A DNA stretch of 64,000 nt from a candidate division WOR-3 bacterium (GTDB lineage Bacteria > Hydrothermota > Tepidihabitantia > Tepidihabitantales > CAIPLT01). Under the pieces are notes generated by a model. It worked only from the letters and a program-made list of their open reading frames with translations. It was not told the DNA's origin and searched no databases. This document shows, piece after piece, positions 6,781 to 16,936 of the stretch. Each line of letters begins with the position of its first letter. The first letter of the stretch is position 1. Made by a program: the position numbers and the translations under genes. The stretch spans positions 1 through 64,000 of the forward strand of contig JBDRUV010000003.1 of the NCBI GenBank assembly GCA_039801505.1, read 5' to 3'.

Positions 6781-9700
6781 ATGATTCTAAGTATTATGGG
6801 TTTACTGATATTTGGAAGCACGGCTTGGGCCTCTTTTAACTTTCGCGACATTGAAGTTATTAATTCTAGCAATGCCGGTGTTAAATTCAAATATGTTATT
6901 CAAGATCAAAATATTAGAGAAGAAAAATTTTTTATTGCAAACAAACTTTATACGATATTTGTTATTGACGGGACATTTCGCAAAGAATCGCCAGGTTCTT
7001 TTGATTTGCCTTCTAAAGAAGTTTTTGTGGGAATTCCCCAAGAAGGAGAAATCTCAATTACCGCTTATTCAGTAAGAAACTGTAACGTCACAAATGTTGA
7101 AATTCCGCCAGTTCCGTATAAATCTTGGGATATGCCATCTGTATATGAGATAAAGGACACATCGACAAAATTACTTTGCGAAGTTACAACAATTGGATAC
7201 TTTCGAGATAATCGTATTGCATGTTTGAAAATTAATCCAATACAATACGACTATTTAACAAAAGAAGCAACTATTAATACCGAAATTGTTGTTGATATAA
7301 AATTTGACGTTCCAGCTACTGATAATTACTATCAAGATTATTTTGATAACGTTGGAAGTGATTTTATATTAAACTGGGAAATTGCAAAACGTTGGAAAAG
7401 AACTACTGTATTTGAGAATTCTAATGGAGGAATATGCAATTATCCAACTGGATTTACAAATTGGTATAAAATAAAAATTGAGTCGACTGGTGTTTATAAA
7501 ATTAACTACCAAGAGCTTAAAAAGGTCGGTATTCCGGTAAATTTAATCGATCCTCGGACAATAAGAATATTTAACATTGGTGATTATGTATCAAATGTCT
7601 ATTATCCTGACACTTTAACTGAAATTCCTATATACGTTGCAGGCGAAGATGACGGTCGTTTCGATAAAAATGACTATATTTTATTTTTTGGACTGAGTCC
7701 TTCACGATTTTCTCGTAACCGGAGTAATTTTTTTATGAATCCTTTTACGAAATACAATTATTATTGGCTAACATGGGGGATATCACTTGCTACGTCGGGA
7801 CATGGTAAACGATATTCTAACATCTCAACTTATCCCAGCGGTGTTAATATTTATACTGCCTATGATTACGCTCATTTAGAACAGGATCGTGATTGTCCGG
7901 CCCGAAATGGCCTATTATGGATTTGGGAATATTTTTCGAAAGGAGAAGATATCCAAAGCAGAACATTTAGGATTCCGTTATCTTTATCCTATCCAGAGAC
8001 TTTAATAACTATATCCGGGCGACTGTATGGGAAAAGTACCAGTAACCGTGTAGGGGTCGGTGTTAATGGTATCTTACTTAATACCTTCACTTTTTCAGGG
8101 GCAACGACAAATCCGCCACCGTTCGACTTTGAAGTCAGTTGTTCACAATTATTAGTCGATAGTAATTTTGTAGAATTTATACTCTCGGGTAACCCCCAGC
8201 AAGAAGTCTTTCTAGATTACTTAAATTGCCGCTATAAAAAGCGACTAAATTTTACCCGAGATACACGTGAGTTGACTTTTTATTCACCACCCGGAAGTTA
8301 CAATTTTGTAATTGTGGGCAAATTTTCAAAACCACTTATTTTTGACATTACTGATTATCATAACCCCAAGATGGTTACCGAATTCCAATATGCTAACGAT
8401 ACGTTACAGTTTGCACTTAATATAATCGACACGGTTTATTTTTACATCACTGATGATGCTAAAGCACGCCGGGTATTAAAACTCGAACGCCGTAATGTAA
8501 CTTCAATTCCGGAATATGCCAATGCCCACTATTATATTGTAGCACCTGATGAGTTATATAATAGTGCATTAATAATAGAAAATTATCGGAGAAATAATCT
8601 TTCGGGAATTAACAATGCTAGAGTAAAAGCTGTCCCACTGTCGAAAATTTTCGACGATTTTACCTTTGGCATTGAGGAACCAGGGGCAATTAAAAGACTA
8701 TTTAAAAAATATCGACCATACTACGGATTACTTTTGGGTGATGGAACCTATGATTATCGTAATATATTAGGACTCGTGAACTTTCCAGCACTTCTTAGTT
8801 ACGAAGCCGGTTATGATATTGATTATCAGGTCTACTCAGCTAATGCGATCGCGTTGGATGCTTGGTATGCTGACTTTGAAGGCAATGGTCGAACTCCGGA
8901 TATGGCACTGGGGCGGGTAACCGCAAGAAACCCAGGTGAAGCGCGGCAGTTTTACAACAAATTGGTTAATTACGAAAATTTAAATGTTGGCGATTGGACA
9001 AGAAAATTTATATTTCTCAGCGACGACGAATGGAAAGGACAAGGTGTTGTCGATGAGTTTCGTTTCGAACATATAGTTAACAATGAAAATTTGGAATTTT
9101 CGCTGCTACACACAACAAATGGGCGTTTTAATTATTATGAACCTGTAAAAATTTATCTTACTGAATATCCGTTTAGTGAAAGCCGCGACAAACGAAAGGC
9201 ACGCGAGGCATTCTTAGACGCCGTAAATAAAGGTGCCACATTGCTATGCTTTTTTGGTCATGGCGCCGGATTTCAATTGTGTCACGAGCAAGTTTTACAT
9301 ATTACTCATATTCCATTAATCAATAATGGCCTTCGGAATTTTATAGGGTTTTTTGGAAGTTGTGGTGTTGGGCGTTTTGAGGACACAAAATACGAATCTA
9401 TCGCCGAGGAATTAGTGCGTCAAAATGATGGAGCAATCGTAACTATTGCATCAAGTAAAGCAACTTATTCCAATGTTAATTATGCGCTGGCCGTAAATTT
9501 TTTTCGTAATATAATAAATATAACTGACAGTACAATTGGCTCGATGTTTCTGCGGACCTGGATGTATGATTCGACATATCATTTTTTTGGTGACCCGGCA
9601 ACACGACCAGCAATACCTAATAAATTTTATACCTTATTTGCCCCGGATACTTTTAAAAGCGGCGAGCGAGTATACGCTCAAACGGTAATTACTAACAATA

Positions 9701-10686
9701 ATCCAGTTTATATCAGCGCAACAACCTCCCGTTGGCGTAGAACATATCAATCAGAGGTTGGTACAATCAATTACAATCTTAATGGCTACGATATCTTTCG
9801 GGGCATAACCCGTAGGCAGTGTTCCTCTGATACTACAACTTTTTATTTTGTAGTGCCCATAAGATTACCCCGTAAGGTCCGATACGACGTTTTAAACGGC
9901 GCTGGATATTATACGGAAATTTTTTCAAGCTCCCGAATCAGCGCAATTGGGTGTAATCAACAGGATCGATCCATTGATTGCTATTTGAAAGATTCAATTT
10001 TTTTCGACACAATAATGACTGCAACTAACTTAGATCGGGAAGGTCCGCAAATAAACTTTTTAACTGAAGGGCGAATTCTCAGAGATTGTGATACAATTAC
10101 ACCGGGTTCTATTATGACCGTAAATTTAGTCGATAGTTCAGGTATTCTTATTGCACCTGTAGTTGGTTATAATTTACGACTAAATATCAAAAAATTTCCA
10201 CATACTATAATTGATAATATTGACGTGTCAGCATATTTTATGTACGATATCGGAGATTTTACTCGTGGTCAAATACAATATCCAGTTTTGTTAGATACGG
10301 GCCGATATGTTTTCACTGTATATGCATCAGATAACCTTTGTAATTTATCAATAGATTCAATAATTCTAAATGTTGTTCCGTGCCCCAAATTGGAAGTATC
10401 AAATGCTCTCTTTTACATGTTACCTAGCAATAAGGGTTATTTCACGTTTGAGCTAAATAAACCGACATTTATTGAAATAAGGATATACTCTCTTGCGGGG
10501 AAATTGGTAAAGAGCTTTTATAATAATTGTCACTCCGGTTACAATCAAATTCTATGGGATTTAACTGATATTAACGAAAACCCTGTTGGTAATGGAGTTT
10601 ATCTGTACGAAATATCCGCTTCGTCGTTTAATCAAGGAATAAAAGAAAGCTATAAAACTATCGGTAAAATGATAATCTTTCGATGA
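6781..10686 (+). CDS. Secreted C25-family cysteine peptidase, PorU/gingipain-like, with sorting domain
   Basis: 1301 residues from the ATG that opens a signal peptide (MILSIMGLLIFGSTAWA); an in-frame ATG at 6709 would overlap chrA. The middle carries the PorU-like prodomain phrase WYKIKIESTGVYKINYQELKKVGIP. The C25 catalytic dyad is in place: His827 in CFFGHGAG and Cys861 in GSCGVG. The last ~90 residues are a C-terminal sorting domain (FELNKPTFIEIRIYSLAGKLVKSF, QILWDLTDINENPVGNGVYLYE). The family includes gingipains and the T9SS sortase PorU, which removes sorting domains and attaches cargo. The prodomain favours PorU, but no other T9SS gene is here, so a secreted digestive protease is also possible. 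It overlaps queH by 4 bases. Confidence 0.85.
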   Translation: MILSIMGLLIFGSTAWASFNFRDIEVINSSNAGVKFKYVIQDQNIREEKFFIANKLYTIFVIDGTFRKESPGSFDLPSKEVFVGIPQEGEISITAYSVRNCNVTNVEIPPVPYKSWDMPSVYEIKDTSTKLLCEVTTIGYFRDNRIACLKINPIQYDYLTKEATINTEIVVDIKFDVPATDNYYQDYFDNVGSDFILNWEIAKRWKRTTVFENSNGGICNYPTGFTNWYKIKIESTGVYKINYQELKKVGIPVNLIDPRTIRIFNIGDYVSNVYYPDTLTEIPIYVAGEDDGRFDKNDYILFFGLSPSRFSRNRSNFFMNPFTKYNYYWLTWGISLATSGHGKRYSNISTYPSGVNIYTAYDYAHLEQDRDCPARNGLLWIWEYFSKGEDIQSRTFRIPLSLSYPETLITISGRLYGKSTSNRVGVGVNGILLNTFTFSGATTNPPPFDFEVSCSQLLVDSNFVEFILSGNPQQEVFLDYLNCRYKKRLNFTRDTRELTFYSPPGSYNFVIVGKFSKPLIFDITDYHNPKMVTEFQYANDTLQFALNIIDTVYFYITDDAKARRVLKLERRNVTSIPEYANAHYYIVAPDELYNSALIIENYRRNNLSGINNARVKAVPLSKIFDDFTFGIEEPGAIKRLFKKYRPYYGLLLGDGTYDYRNILGLVNFPALLSYEAGYDIDYQVYSANAIALDAWYADFEGNGRTPDMALGRVTARNPGEARQFYNKLVNYENLNVGDWTRKFIFLSDDEWKGQGVVDEFRFEHIVNNENLEFSLLHTTNGRFNYYEPVKIYLTEYPFSESRDKRKAREAFLDAVNKGATLLCFFGHGAGFQLCHEQVLHITHIPLINNGLRNFIGFFGSCGVGRFEDTKYESIAEELVRQNDGAIVTIASSKATYSNVNYALAVNFFRNIINITDSTIGSMFLRTWMYDSTYHFFGDPATRPAIPNKFYTLFAPDTFKSGERVYAQTVITNNNPVYISATTSRWRRTYQSEVGTINYNLNGYDIFRGITRRQCSSDTTTFYFVVPIRLPRKVRYDVLNGAGYYTEIFSSSRISAIGCNQQDRSIDCYLKDSIFFDTIMTATNLDREGPQINFLTEGRILRDCDTITPGSIMTVNLVDSSGILIAPVVGYNLRLNIKKFPHTIIDNIDVSAYFMYDIGDFTRGQIQYPVLLDTGRYVFTVYASDNLCNLSIDSIILNVVPCPKLEVSNALFYMLPSNKGYFTFELNKPTFIEIRIYSLAGKLVKSFYNNCHSGYNQILWDLTDINENPVGNGVYLYEISASSFNQGIKESYKTIGKMIIFR

Positions 10687-11216
10687 CGATAGCGTATTCG
10701 AAAAAGTTACTGTTACATATTTGTTGTGCGATATGCACTAGTCGCGTAATCGAACAGTTAAAATCACAATTTGATACGATTGGATTTTTTTATAATCCGA
10801 ATATTGAACCAGTTGCCGAATACCAAAAACGATTAGATGCTACAATGGTTTTAGCTAACTACTATAATATTCCAATTATTGTTGGAGAATATGAAAACCA
10901 GTTGTGGCATAGCCATGTGAATGAATACAAAAATTTTCCTGAAAACAGTATTCGATGTGAAATTTGTTTTAAACTTCGTATGGAAAAAACTGCTACGATG
11001 TGCAAGATTAAAAACATCGAGAATTTCACAACCACTTTAGCAGCTAGTCCGCATAAAAATTCAACATTTATTAATCAGCTTGGTCAGAAACTTGCAACGG
11101 AGTATAAAATTAATTTTATTTTAATTCCTCAAACGCAATCATACCATTCTAATATTATACGAACGCTAAATTTATATCGGCAGAAATATTGTGGTTGTCT
11201 TTTCAGTTTGCGTTAA
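10683..11216 (+). CDS. queH: Epoxyqueuosine reductase QueH
   Basis: Reduces epoxyqueuosine to queuosine in tRNAs with GUN anticodons, the last step of the pathway. The 177-residue protein has the QueH (DUF208) metal-binding cysteines: LHICCAICTSR (C14, C15, C18), a CEIC pair in SIRCEICFKLRM, and C-terminal YCGC. It starts on the last bases of the C25 protease gene (ATGA overlap), an odd operon partner. A second, unrelated QueG-like iron-sulfur protein lies at 36497-37207. Its stop overlaps the convergent M28 gene by 4 bases. Confidence 0.9.
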   Translation: MTIAYSKKLLLHICCAICTSRVIEQLKSQFDTIGFFYNPNIEPVAEYQKRLDATMVLANYYNIPIIVGEYENQLWHSHVNEYKNFPENSIRCEICFKLRMEKTATMCKIKNIENFTTTLAASPHKNSTFINQLGQKLATEYKINFILIPQTQSYHSNIIRTLNLYRQKYCGCLFSLR

Positions 11217-13870
11217 TTATTTATATAAATAATTTTGGTTGTGTTGTGTTTGTCAATTATAAAATAAATACCGCCATTTATTTTTTGTCCATTGTCATCG
11301 GTTGCATCCCAGATTATCGGGAGCTGGCTTATTGTTTTAACTAATTTCCCTGTGACATCATAAATTTTTATTGATTTTTCTAATTGATGGTGTGGAGGAG
11401 TATTGTATTTAATCAAAGTTTTATGAACAAATGGATTAGGATATATAACAAAATGATTGTTAGTTTTATTGGTGACATTGGCAATTTCGGTAATAAAAAT
11501 CCCAGTTGGAGGTATTGTGGTGTACTTTATCGCTCGACCAGAAACAATTGGTGCAGCTGCGGGATGATAGGTATCATCAAACAAGTATTGTATACCAATG
11601 GTTTCTGAAGAATCTTCGATACCGATTGTTGAACTAGTGTAGCGATTGGCCGTCATATATTGAGCTATTATTACATTATCCAAAGTTGGTGTACTATATG
11701 TTGAGTCATAAATTATTAATTGAAATTTATCACGAATTGACGATGCCTGATAATAAGACAAACTGTCCCATTCGATAATTAAGCGTCTTTGGATTGGATC
11801 GTAATACCACCAAACTCCTCCAACACCTGAATTAGAATGTACCAAATCATCCCAGTTAACAGCGATTAGTGGCGAGGGGCCAGCACTTGACGGTATCGGA
11901 CTATTGGTATAAGCACGAGTTGTATCCGAGCCTAAAACAATAAAGCCGTCAACACTTATAGAGATCGTGTTATAAGCGCGACCATAAAATCGAATTATTC
12001 CAAATTCTTGAGGCAATGGTATTATTCGCACTTGGTCATTATGATCGAATAAAATGCGTGTGCCAATATTTTTTATTTCGATCCAATTATACGCTGGACA
12101 TTCTTGATATGCAGTATCGGTGTTGTCATATGCCCAATACCGGACAGGGTATCGGGGACCGTCTGGTATAGGGTGGGTGGTTGTAAATCGGCCTACCGGT
12201 ATGGAAAATATATAATTCCAACTTGTATCGCTACTAGTTACCGTTAACGAAAATTGGGCATTATAGCTAATAGGCGTTGATTCTGAGGCATATATAATAA
12301 ATGGGCTACTATTTGTGGTGGTATCCAAAGGGTATATTGTTCCATAATATGCTTGATTTTGTGTGATCGATATAAACGGATCTTGACAATAAATAGCAGC
12401 TGAAACTTGATGAGCCGTCTGTTGGCCAATGTTTTTTAAGGTTATATATAAATTTATAGTTTCAGCTGGATCCCAAAAATTATTGTTATTACCGTTAATT
12501 TCAGACAGTCTATATGAATGATACACTACCATTGGCCGATTGGGGTGAATCGGCTTGGCACATTCGGCCAGTGCGGCGACACCGGCTTTTATAACGTTGG
12601 TACAAAAGCTTAAGTTATTGAACCCAGCACCTATCGTATCAGATGTTAAATGATAATGAGGATTATTCAGGGGATAATCTTCAATGGCGCAAATACCAAC
12701 ATAGCCTCGTTGCCAAAATGAATTATGGTCTGAACCACTAAAACTACTGACCATCCGACGATTTACCGGTAAATCTGTGTACATATTGGCACACTGAATG
12801 AAAAAGTTTACTATAGTGCTACAATTAGGATTTGAGTGCTTGCCAAAGACTTCTAAATCTTCAGGGCTTATATCAGCATAGCCAATCATATCAAAATTAA
12901 GGACAGCTAATATTGAATCGCCTTGATTGCGGGCCTGTTGAGCATAGGCGTTACTTCCAATAAGTCCTTGTTCTTCGGCGCTAAAACATATATACCGAAT
13001 TGAGTATTCAAAATCAAAATCTTTCATTACCCGAGCTGCTTCTAAAACCGCACAGGTTCCGGAGCCATTATCATCAGCACCAGGACAAAAGTTTGGTTGT
13101 TGATTAGACGTGGCGTCAAAATGTCCGCACATTACAACATAAATATTATCAGGGTATAAGCGACCTCGTTTTATAGCTACAACATTGGGAGCATAAGTGG
13201 AACTGAAACTGTGGAGATATACACTATCGCAGTTGTATTCTATAAACTTACTTTTGAGCCAATTAGCCGCGGCACGACACGAGTCAGTAGTTGCGTAACG
13301 AGTTCTAAACCTCTGTAAGCGTCTTAAAAAAGTAATAATTGTATCTGAAGAGACGCTATTAACCATTTGTTGAACCAGAGGGTTAAATTCAATTTCAGGA
13401 TACCGGGGCGGTTTTTCAGACATTAATAATGGCGTGAAGTCTAATTTAACTAATTGCAATTGGAGTTTATTTAGTTCTGATATTTTATCAGATGTAGTTC
13501 TAACAATTAAATAGAAACCTTCATCGGAATAACCGCTATCAATTATTGCGGTATATTTTTGAATTACAGTTACCAGATGAGGATTATGAGGTAATACTAA
13601 ATAATAATCTTCATTAAAGTTAAGAGTATCGAGAACAATGTAATCAAATCCTAAAAGTTGAAATAATCGATTGTCAGAAATACGACAAATTACACCGTCG
13701 GAAAATTCAAATAAAATTTCGGTATGCTCATCTTTTAAATTCTTCATTATCTTATTTGATTTAGCGCAAATTTTTACCAGTAATTCATTACTAGCCTGGG
13801 CAATATTATACACATTTAGAAAAGCCAGTAAAAAAAAGTATAATAATAATTTTTTATTAATTTGCCGCAT
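11213..13870 (-). CDS. Secreted M28-family zinc aminopeptidase with sorting domain
   Basis: 885 residues. The signal peptide ends near AQA at 24-26. The M28 domain at about 165-430 has its zinc ligands and catalytic residues in order: H250 and D252 (CGHFDA), D266/D267 (GADDNGSG), E299/E300 (SAEEQGL), D327 (NFDMIGY), and the final His in NNPHYHLTSD. A beta-sandwich region follows, then a FlgD-like sorting domain (YPNPFVHKTLIKYN, IYDVTGKLVKTI, GGIYFI). The role is extracellular release of N-terminal amino acids, which fits a peptide-degrading life. The gene has its own leaderless-type promoter and converges on queH with no visible terminator. Confidence 0.92.
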   Translation of the reverse strand: MRQINKKLLLYFFLLAFLNVYNIAQASNELLVKICAKSNKIMKNLKDEHTEILFEFSDGVICRISDNRLFQLLGFDYIVLDTLNFNEDYYLVLPHNPHLVTVIQKYTAIIDSGYSDEGFYLIVRTTSDKISELNKLQLQLVKLDFTPLLMSEKPPRYPEIEFNPLVQQMVNSVSSDTIITFLRRLQRFRTRYATTDSCRAAANWLKSKFIEYNCDSVYLHSFSSTYAPNVVAIKRGRLYPDNIYVVMCGHFDATSNQQPNFCPGADDNGSGTCAVLEAARVMKDFDFEYSIRYICFSAEEQGLIGSNAYAQQARNQGDSILAVLNFDMIGYADISPEDLEVFGKHSNPNCSTIVNFFIQCANMYTDLPVNRRMVSSFSGSDHNSFWQRGYVGICAIEDYPLNNPHYHLTSDTIGAGFNNLSFCTNVIKAGVAALAECAKPIHPNRPMVVYHSYRLSEINGNNNNFWDPAETINLYITLKNIGQQTAHQVSAAIYCQDPFISITQNQAYYGTIYPLDTTTNSSPFIIYASESTPISYNAQFSLTVTSSDTSWNYIFSIPVGRFTTTHPIPDGPRYPVRYWAYDNTDTAYQECPAYNWIEIKNIGTRILFDHNDQVRIIPLPQEFGIIRFYGRAYNTISISVDGFIVLGSDTTRAYTNSPIPSSAGPSPLIAVNWDDLVHSNSGVGGVWWYYDPIQRRLIIEWDSLSYYQASSIRDKFQLIIYDSTYSTPTLDNVIIAQYMTANRYTSSTIGIEDSSETIGIQYLFDDTYHPAAAPIVSGRAIKYTTIPPTGIFITEIANVTNKTNNHFVIYPNPFVHKTLIKYNTPPHHQLEKSIKIYDVTGKLVKTISQLPIIWDATDDNGQKINGGIYFIIDKHNTTKIIYINN

Positions 13871-13876
13871 GTCTAT

Positions 13877-13904
13877 ATTTTAATTCAAAAACTGGTAATG
13901 TCAA
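13877..13904 (-). promoter_or_regulatory. Leaderless-type promoter of the M28 peptidase
   Basis: On the - strand TTGACA (13899-13904), a 16-base spacer and TAAAAT (13877-13882). The -10 box ends 6 bases before the ATG at 13870, so +1 coincides with the start codon. Confidence 0.7.
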
Positions 13905-13924
13905 TCTTTATTATGTTTTTTAAG

Positions 13925-15163
13925 TTATTCGTAGCGGAGAGCTTGTATTGGATCAAGTTGTGCAGCACGGTTTGCTGGATATATCCCGAAAAAAATTCCT
14001 ACTGCTGCTGAAAAGCTTATTCCTAATATAACAGTCCAAATAGGTGTGGCTGCTGGAAGCGGTGTCGCAGCACTTACTAGTTTTGCAATACCAATACCTA
14101 AAATAATTCCTAAAATGCCGCCGATTGTTGAAAGAATGACAGCTTCGATTAGAAACTGATAAAGAATACTACGAGTTGATGCACCAATTGCTTTTCTTAT
14201 GCCAATTTCTTTAGTCCGCTCAACGACGGCAACTAACATAATATTCATTATGCCAATCCCCCCAACAAGCAGCGAGATAGTAGCGACACCAATCATTACA
14301 ATAAAAGCGACACGAGTAATATTCTGATATATTTCTCGTAAAGTTTCTTGGGTATTTATACCGAAGTCATCAGGGTCATTGTAGCTTAGCCCCCGTCGTC
14401 GTCGTAATAATTCCCGAATTTGGTCTATTACCTTCTCTAAATGTTGAGTTTTTTTAGGTAGAACCTGAATGCTTAATCCTTGAAAAACAGCCTGATAACC
14501 AGTTGGCTTCGGGAAAATTTTTTCAAATGTTGATAAAGGTATGATTATAATATTATCTTGAGGTTGACCTAAAAATGAACCTTTCCGAGCTAATGTTCCA
14601 ATAACAATGAACCTTTTGCCACCTATTGTTAAATGTTTACCAATTGGATCTTCATTGTAAAAAAGATTATCAACAATATAACCTCCGATACAACAAACCT
14701 GTTGTTTATGATAATAATCTTCTTCATTTATAAACCGCCCAACTTCAACTGAGTAATTGGCTGTATACTGCAAATCTGAAGTTGAACCAATTATTTCAAT
14801 CTGCTTTACAACTTTTCCTTGGTAAGTCAGTGTTCCAATGTTGTAGTATTTGTGAGGTGCAACTTTATCTATATATGGCAATTTAGCAATGGCCCAAGCA
14901 TCTTCCAAAGTAAGATCCTTGCGTTTAGCAATCTCTTCGATATCCATGCGTCCTGTTCTCCAGCTGTATTTTTGAACAAATATTGTATTTGATCCCAATG
15001 ATTGAATTTGCCTTTCCACTGTAATATTAAGCCCCTGAATTAGCGAAAGAATTGCAATAATTGTCATTACTCCGATGACGATTCCTAAAATTGTAAGGAA
15101 TGATCGAAGCCGATGGGTCCGAAGCATTTCAAACGATGTAGAAATTAAATCTTTTAATTTCAT
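13925..15163 (-). CDS. macB: ABC transporter permease, MacB/FtsX family
   Basis: 412 residues: an N-terminal membrane segment (LRSFLTILGIVIGVMTIIAIL), a ~230-residue periplasmic MacB-type domain, and three C-terminal membrane segments with the FtsX signature VGGIGIMNIMLVAVVERTKEIGIRKAIGAS. With the ATPase, the MacA-like adaptor and a TolC-like channel of the same operon it should form a mechanotransmission-type efflux pump that drives a substrate from the periplasm across the outer membrane. The substrate is unknown (peptide, lipid or drug). The gene overlaps the ATPase gene by 4 bases. Confidence 0.93.
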   Translation of the reverse strand: MKLKDLISTSFEMLRTHRLRSFLTILGIVIGVMTIIAILSLIQGLNITVERQIQSLGSNTIFVQKYSWRTGRMDIEEIAKRKDLTLEDAWAIAKLPYIDKVAPHKYYNIGTLTYQGKVVKQIEIIGSTSDLQYTANYSVEVGRFINEEDYYHKQQVCCIGGYIVDNLFYNEDPIGKHLTIGGKRFIVIGTLARKGSFLGQPQDNIIIIPLSTFEKIFPKPTGYQAVFQGLSIQVLPKKTQHLEKVIDQIRELLRRRRGLSYNDPDDFGINTQETLREIYQNITRVAFIVMIGVATISLLVGGIGIMNIMLVAVVERTKEIGIRKAIGASTRSILYQFLIEAVILSTIGGILGIILGIGIAKLVSAATPLPAATPIWTVILGISFSAAVGIFFGIYPANRAAQLDPIQALRYE

Positions 15164-15840
15164 TTAAGCTTGTTATCTGAAATTATCTCTCCATCCAACA
15201 TACTAATCTGTCTTTTTGCATGTTGGGCAATATTAGGATCATGAGTTACTATAATAATTGTTCGGTTTTCCTTAGACAATTCGTCAAATAAATTCATAAT
15301 TTCTTGGCTAGTTTTTGAATCTAGGTTTCCTGTTGGTTCATCAGCTAAAATTACTTGGGGTTGGTTAATTAATGCACGGGCAATTGCAACGCGTTGCATT
15401 TCGCCCCCGGATAATTCATTCGGACGATGATCCTTTCGGTGAATTAATCCAACTCGGTTTAAAATTTCGATTATTTTTTCTTTGCGAATTTTTTCAGAAA
15501 CGCTGGCATAAACTAATGGCAATTCAACATTTTTTTGAACCGTAAGTCGTGGAAGAAGATTAAAGGTTTGGAAAACAAAACCAATTGATTTGTTTCTTAG
15601 ACGGGCTAGTTCTAGATCAGTTAAGGTAGTAATATCGATACCATTGAAAAAATATTTTCCATAAGTTGGAGTATCTAGACAACCAAGTAAATGCATAATG
15701 GTTGATTTACCGGAACCTGATGGTCCGGTAATTGCCACATATTCGCCTTCTTCGATACTTATTGATACATTTCGCACTGCTTGAACAACTGTTTTCCCTA
15801 GGTAGTAATATTTAGTTAGATTTTCAGTGCGGATTAGCAT
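15160..15840 (-). CDS. ABC transporter ATP-binding protein, MacB/LolD type
   Basis: 226 residues with Walker A (GPSGSGKST), signature [15 protein letters not shown], Walker [13 protein letters not shown] and the H-loop VTHDPNIA. It powers the FtsX-type permease encoded directly downstream. In Escherichia coli MacB the two parts are fused; here they are separate proteins. Start and stop abut or overlap both neighbours. Confidence 0.94.
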   Translation of the reverse strand: MLIRTENLTKYYYLGKTVVQAVRNVSISIEEGEYVAITGPSGSGKSTIMHLLGCLDTPTYGKYFFNGIDITTLTDLELARLRNKSIGFVFQTFNLLPRLTVQKNVELPLVYASVSEKIRKEKIIEILNRVGLIHRKDHRPNELSGGEMQRVAIARALINQPQVILADEPTGNLDSKTSQEIMNLFDELSKENRTIIIVTHDPNIAQHAKRQISMLDGEIISDNKLK

Positions 15841-16928
15841 TATAGTTGATATTTTACCCGATCACCGTCTTTTAAGCTAATCAAAGTTTTATATGGACCA
15901 ATTACTACTAATTCATCTGGTTTAAGACCGTCGATAACTTCAACATCGGTTTCGCTAGCGATACCGGTTTTTATTGCTCGGAGTCGCACGATTCCTTGTT
16001 CGACAGTGAATACCGATTGAGTTTCAACGCCCTTGATTTTTCTTTTACCAACAGCTTGGATCGGTAATATCAAAACGCTATCTTTTCGACCGGGTACAAT
16101 TTCAGCACTAGCAGACATACCTGGCCGAAGAAGTTGTAAATTTTCATCTAGGATAATTTCTACTTCAAATTCTTTTGACTCATTAGTAGCATGGACCATA
16201 GTGAATTGTTGTTTAGGCATATAGCTAACTTTTGTAACTTTGCCAGTAAATAGAGAATCCGGAAATGCATCGATATGGATTAATGCTTCAAGTCCCGGCT
16301 TCACCAGAGGAACTTCAGTTTCGTCTAAATTTACTACAGCAATCATTCTGCTTAAATCCGCAATTGTCGCAAGAACTGTTCCGGAATTATTGAAAGTACC
16401 CACAATTGCTGTTTCACCTTCTTTGATATTAATTTGAGTTACAACGCCTGGAATCGGTGACGTAATTATAGTTTTTTGATACATATCCCGGGCTTGCTGT
16501 AAACGGGCCTTAGCAATACGATAATTAATAATGGAATTTTCTAATTCGAGTTTTGATATTAAATTTAATGCAAAAAGACTTTCTGCACGAATATAAGCCA
16601 ATTCAGCTTGTTCGAACTGGGCTTGAGCTAATTCCAAATTTGCTAAGGCATTTTCCTGTTCTAGGAGGCAGATTAAATCTCCTTGCTTTACTTTCATTCC
16701 TTCTTTTACGTAAATTTTTTCAACAACTCCCATTACTTGAGCTTGAATATTAACTTGGTTTTGGGCTCGGAGTTCTCCGCTGCCCGAAACTTTAGAGAAA
16801 ATACTTCCGTAGCTAACTTTCTGAACTTCGACTAAGATTTTTTCGTTTTGAAATACAACATTAAGAATGACAATTAGGATAATCAGAGTTACTACGCTGA
16901 CAATAATAATAATAATTTTTTTTCTCAT
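15840..16928 (-). CDS. macA: Periplasmic adaptor (membrane fusion) protein, MacA/HlyD family
   Basis: 362 residues. An N-terminal membrane anchor (IIIIIVSVVTLIILIVILNVVF) is followed by the biotinyl-lipoyl-like half (VKVSYGSIFSKVSGSGEL, IYVKEGMKVKQGDLICLLE), an alpha-hairpin at ~95-150, and the second half (IITSPIPGVVTQINIKEGE) with a beta-barrel. It links the ABC permease to the TolC-like channel. AGGAG lies upstream of the ATG. It shares its last base with the ATPase gene start. Confidence 0.93.
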   Translation of the reverse strand: MRKKIIIIIVSVVTLIILIVILNVVFQNEKILVEVQKVSYGSIFSKVSGSGELRAQNQVNIQAQVMGVVEKIYVKEGMKVKQGDLICLLEQENALANLELAQAQFEQAELAYIRAESLFALNLISKLELENSIINYRIAKARLQQARDMYQKTIITSPIPGVVTQINIKEGETAIVGTFNNSGTVLATIADLSRMIAVVNLDETEVPLVKPGLEALIHIDAFPDSLFTGKVTKVSYMPKQQFTMVHATNESKEFEVEIILDENLQLLRPGMSASAEIVPGRKDSVLILPIQAVGKRKIKGVETQSVFTVEQGIVRLRAIKTGIASETDVEVIDGLKPDELVVIGPYKTLISLKDGDRVKYQL

Positions 16929-16936
16929 TGCTGCTC

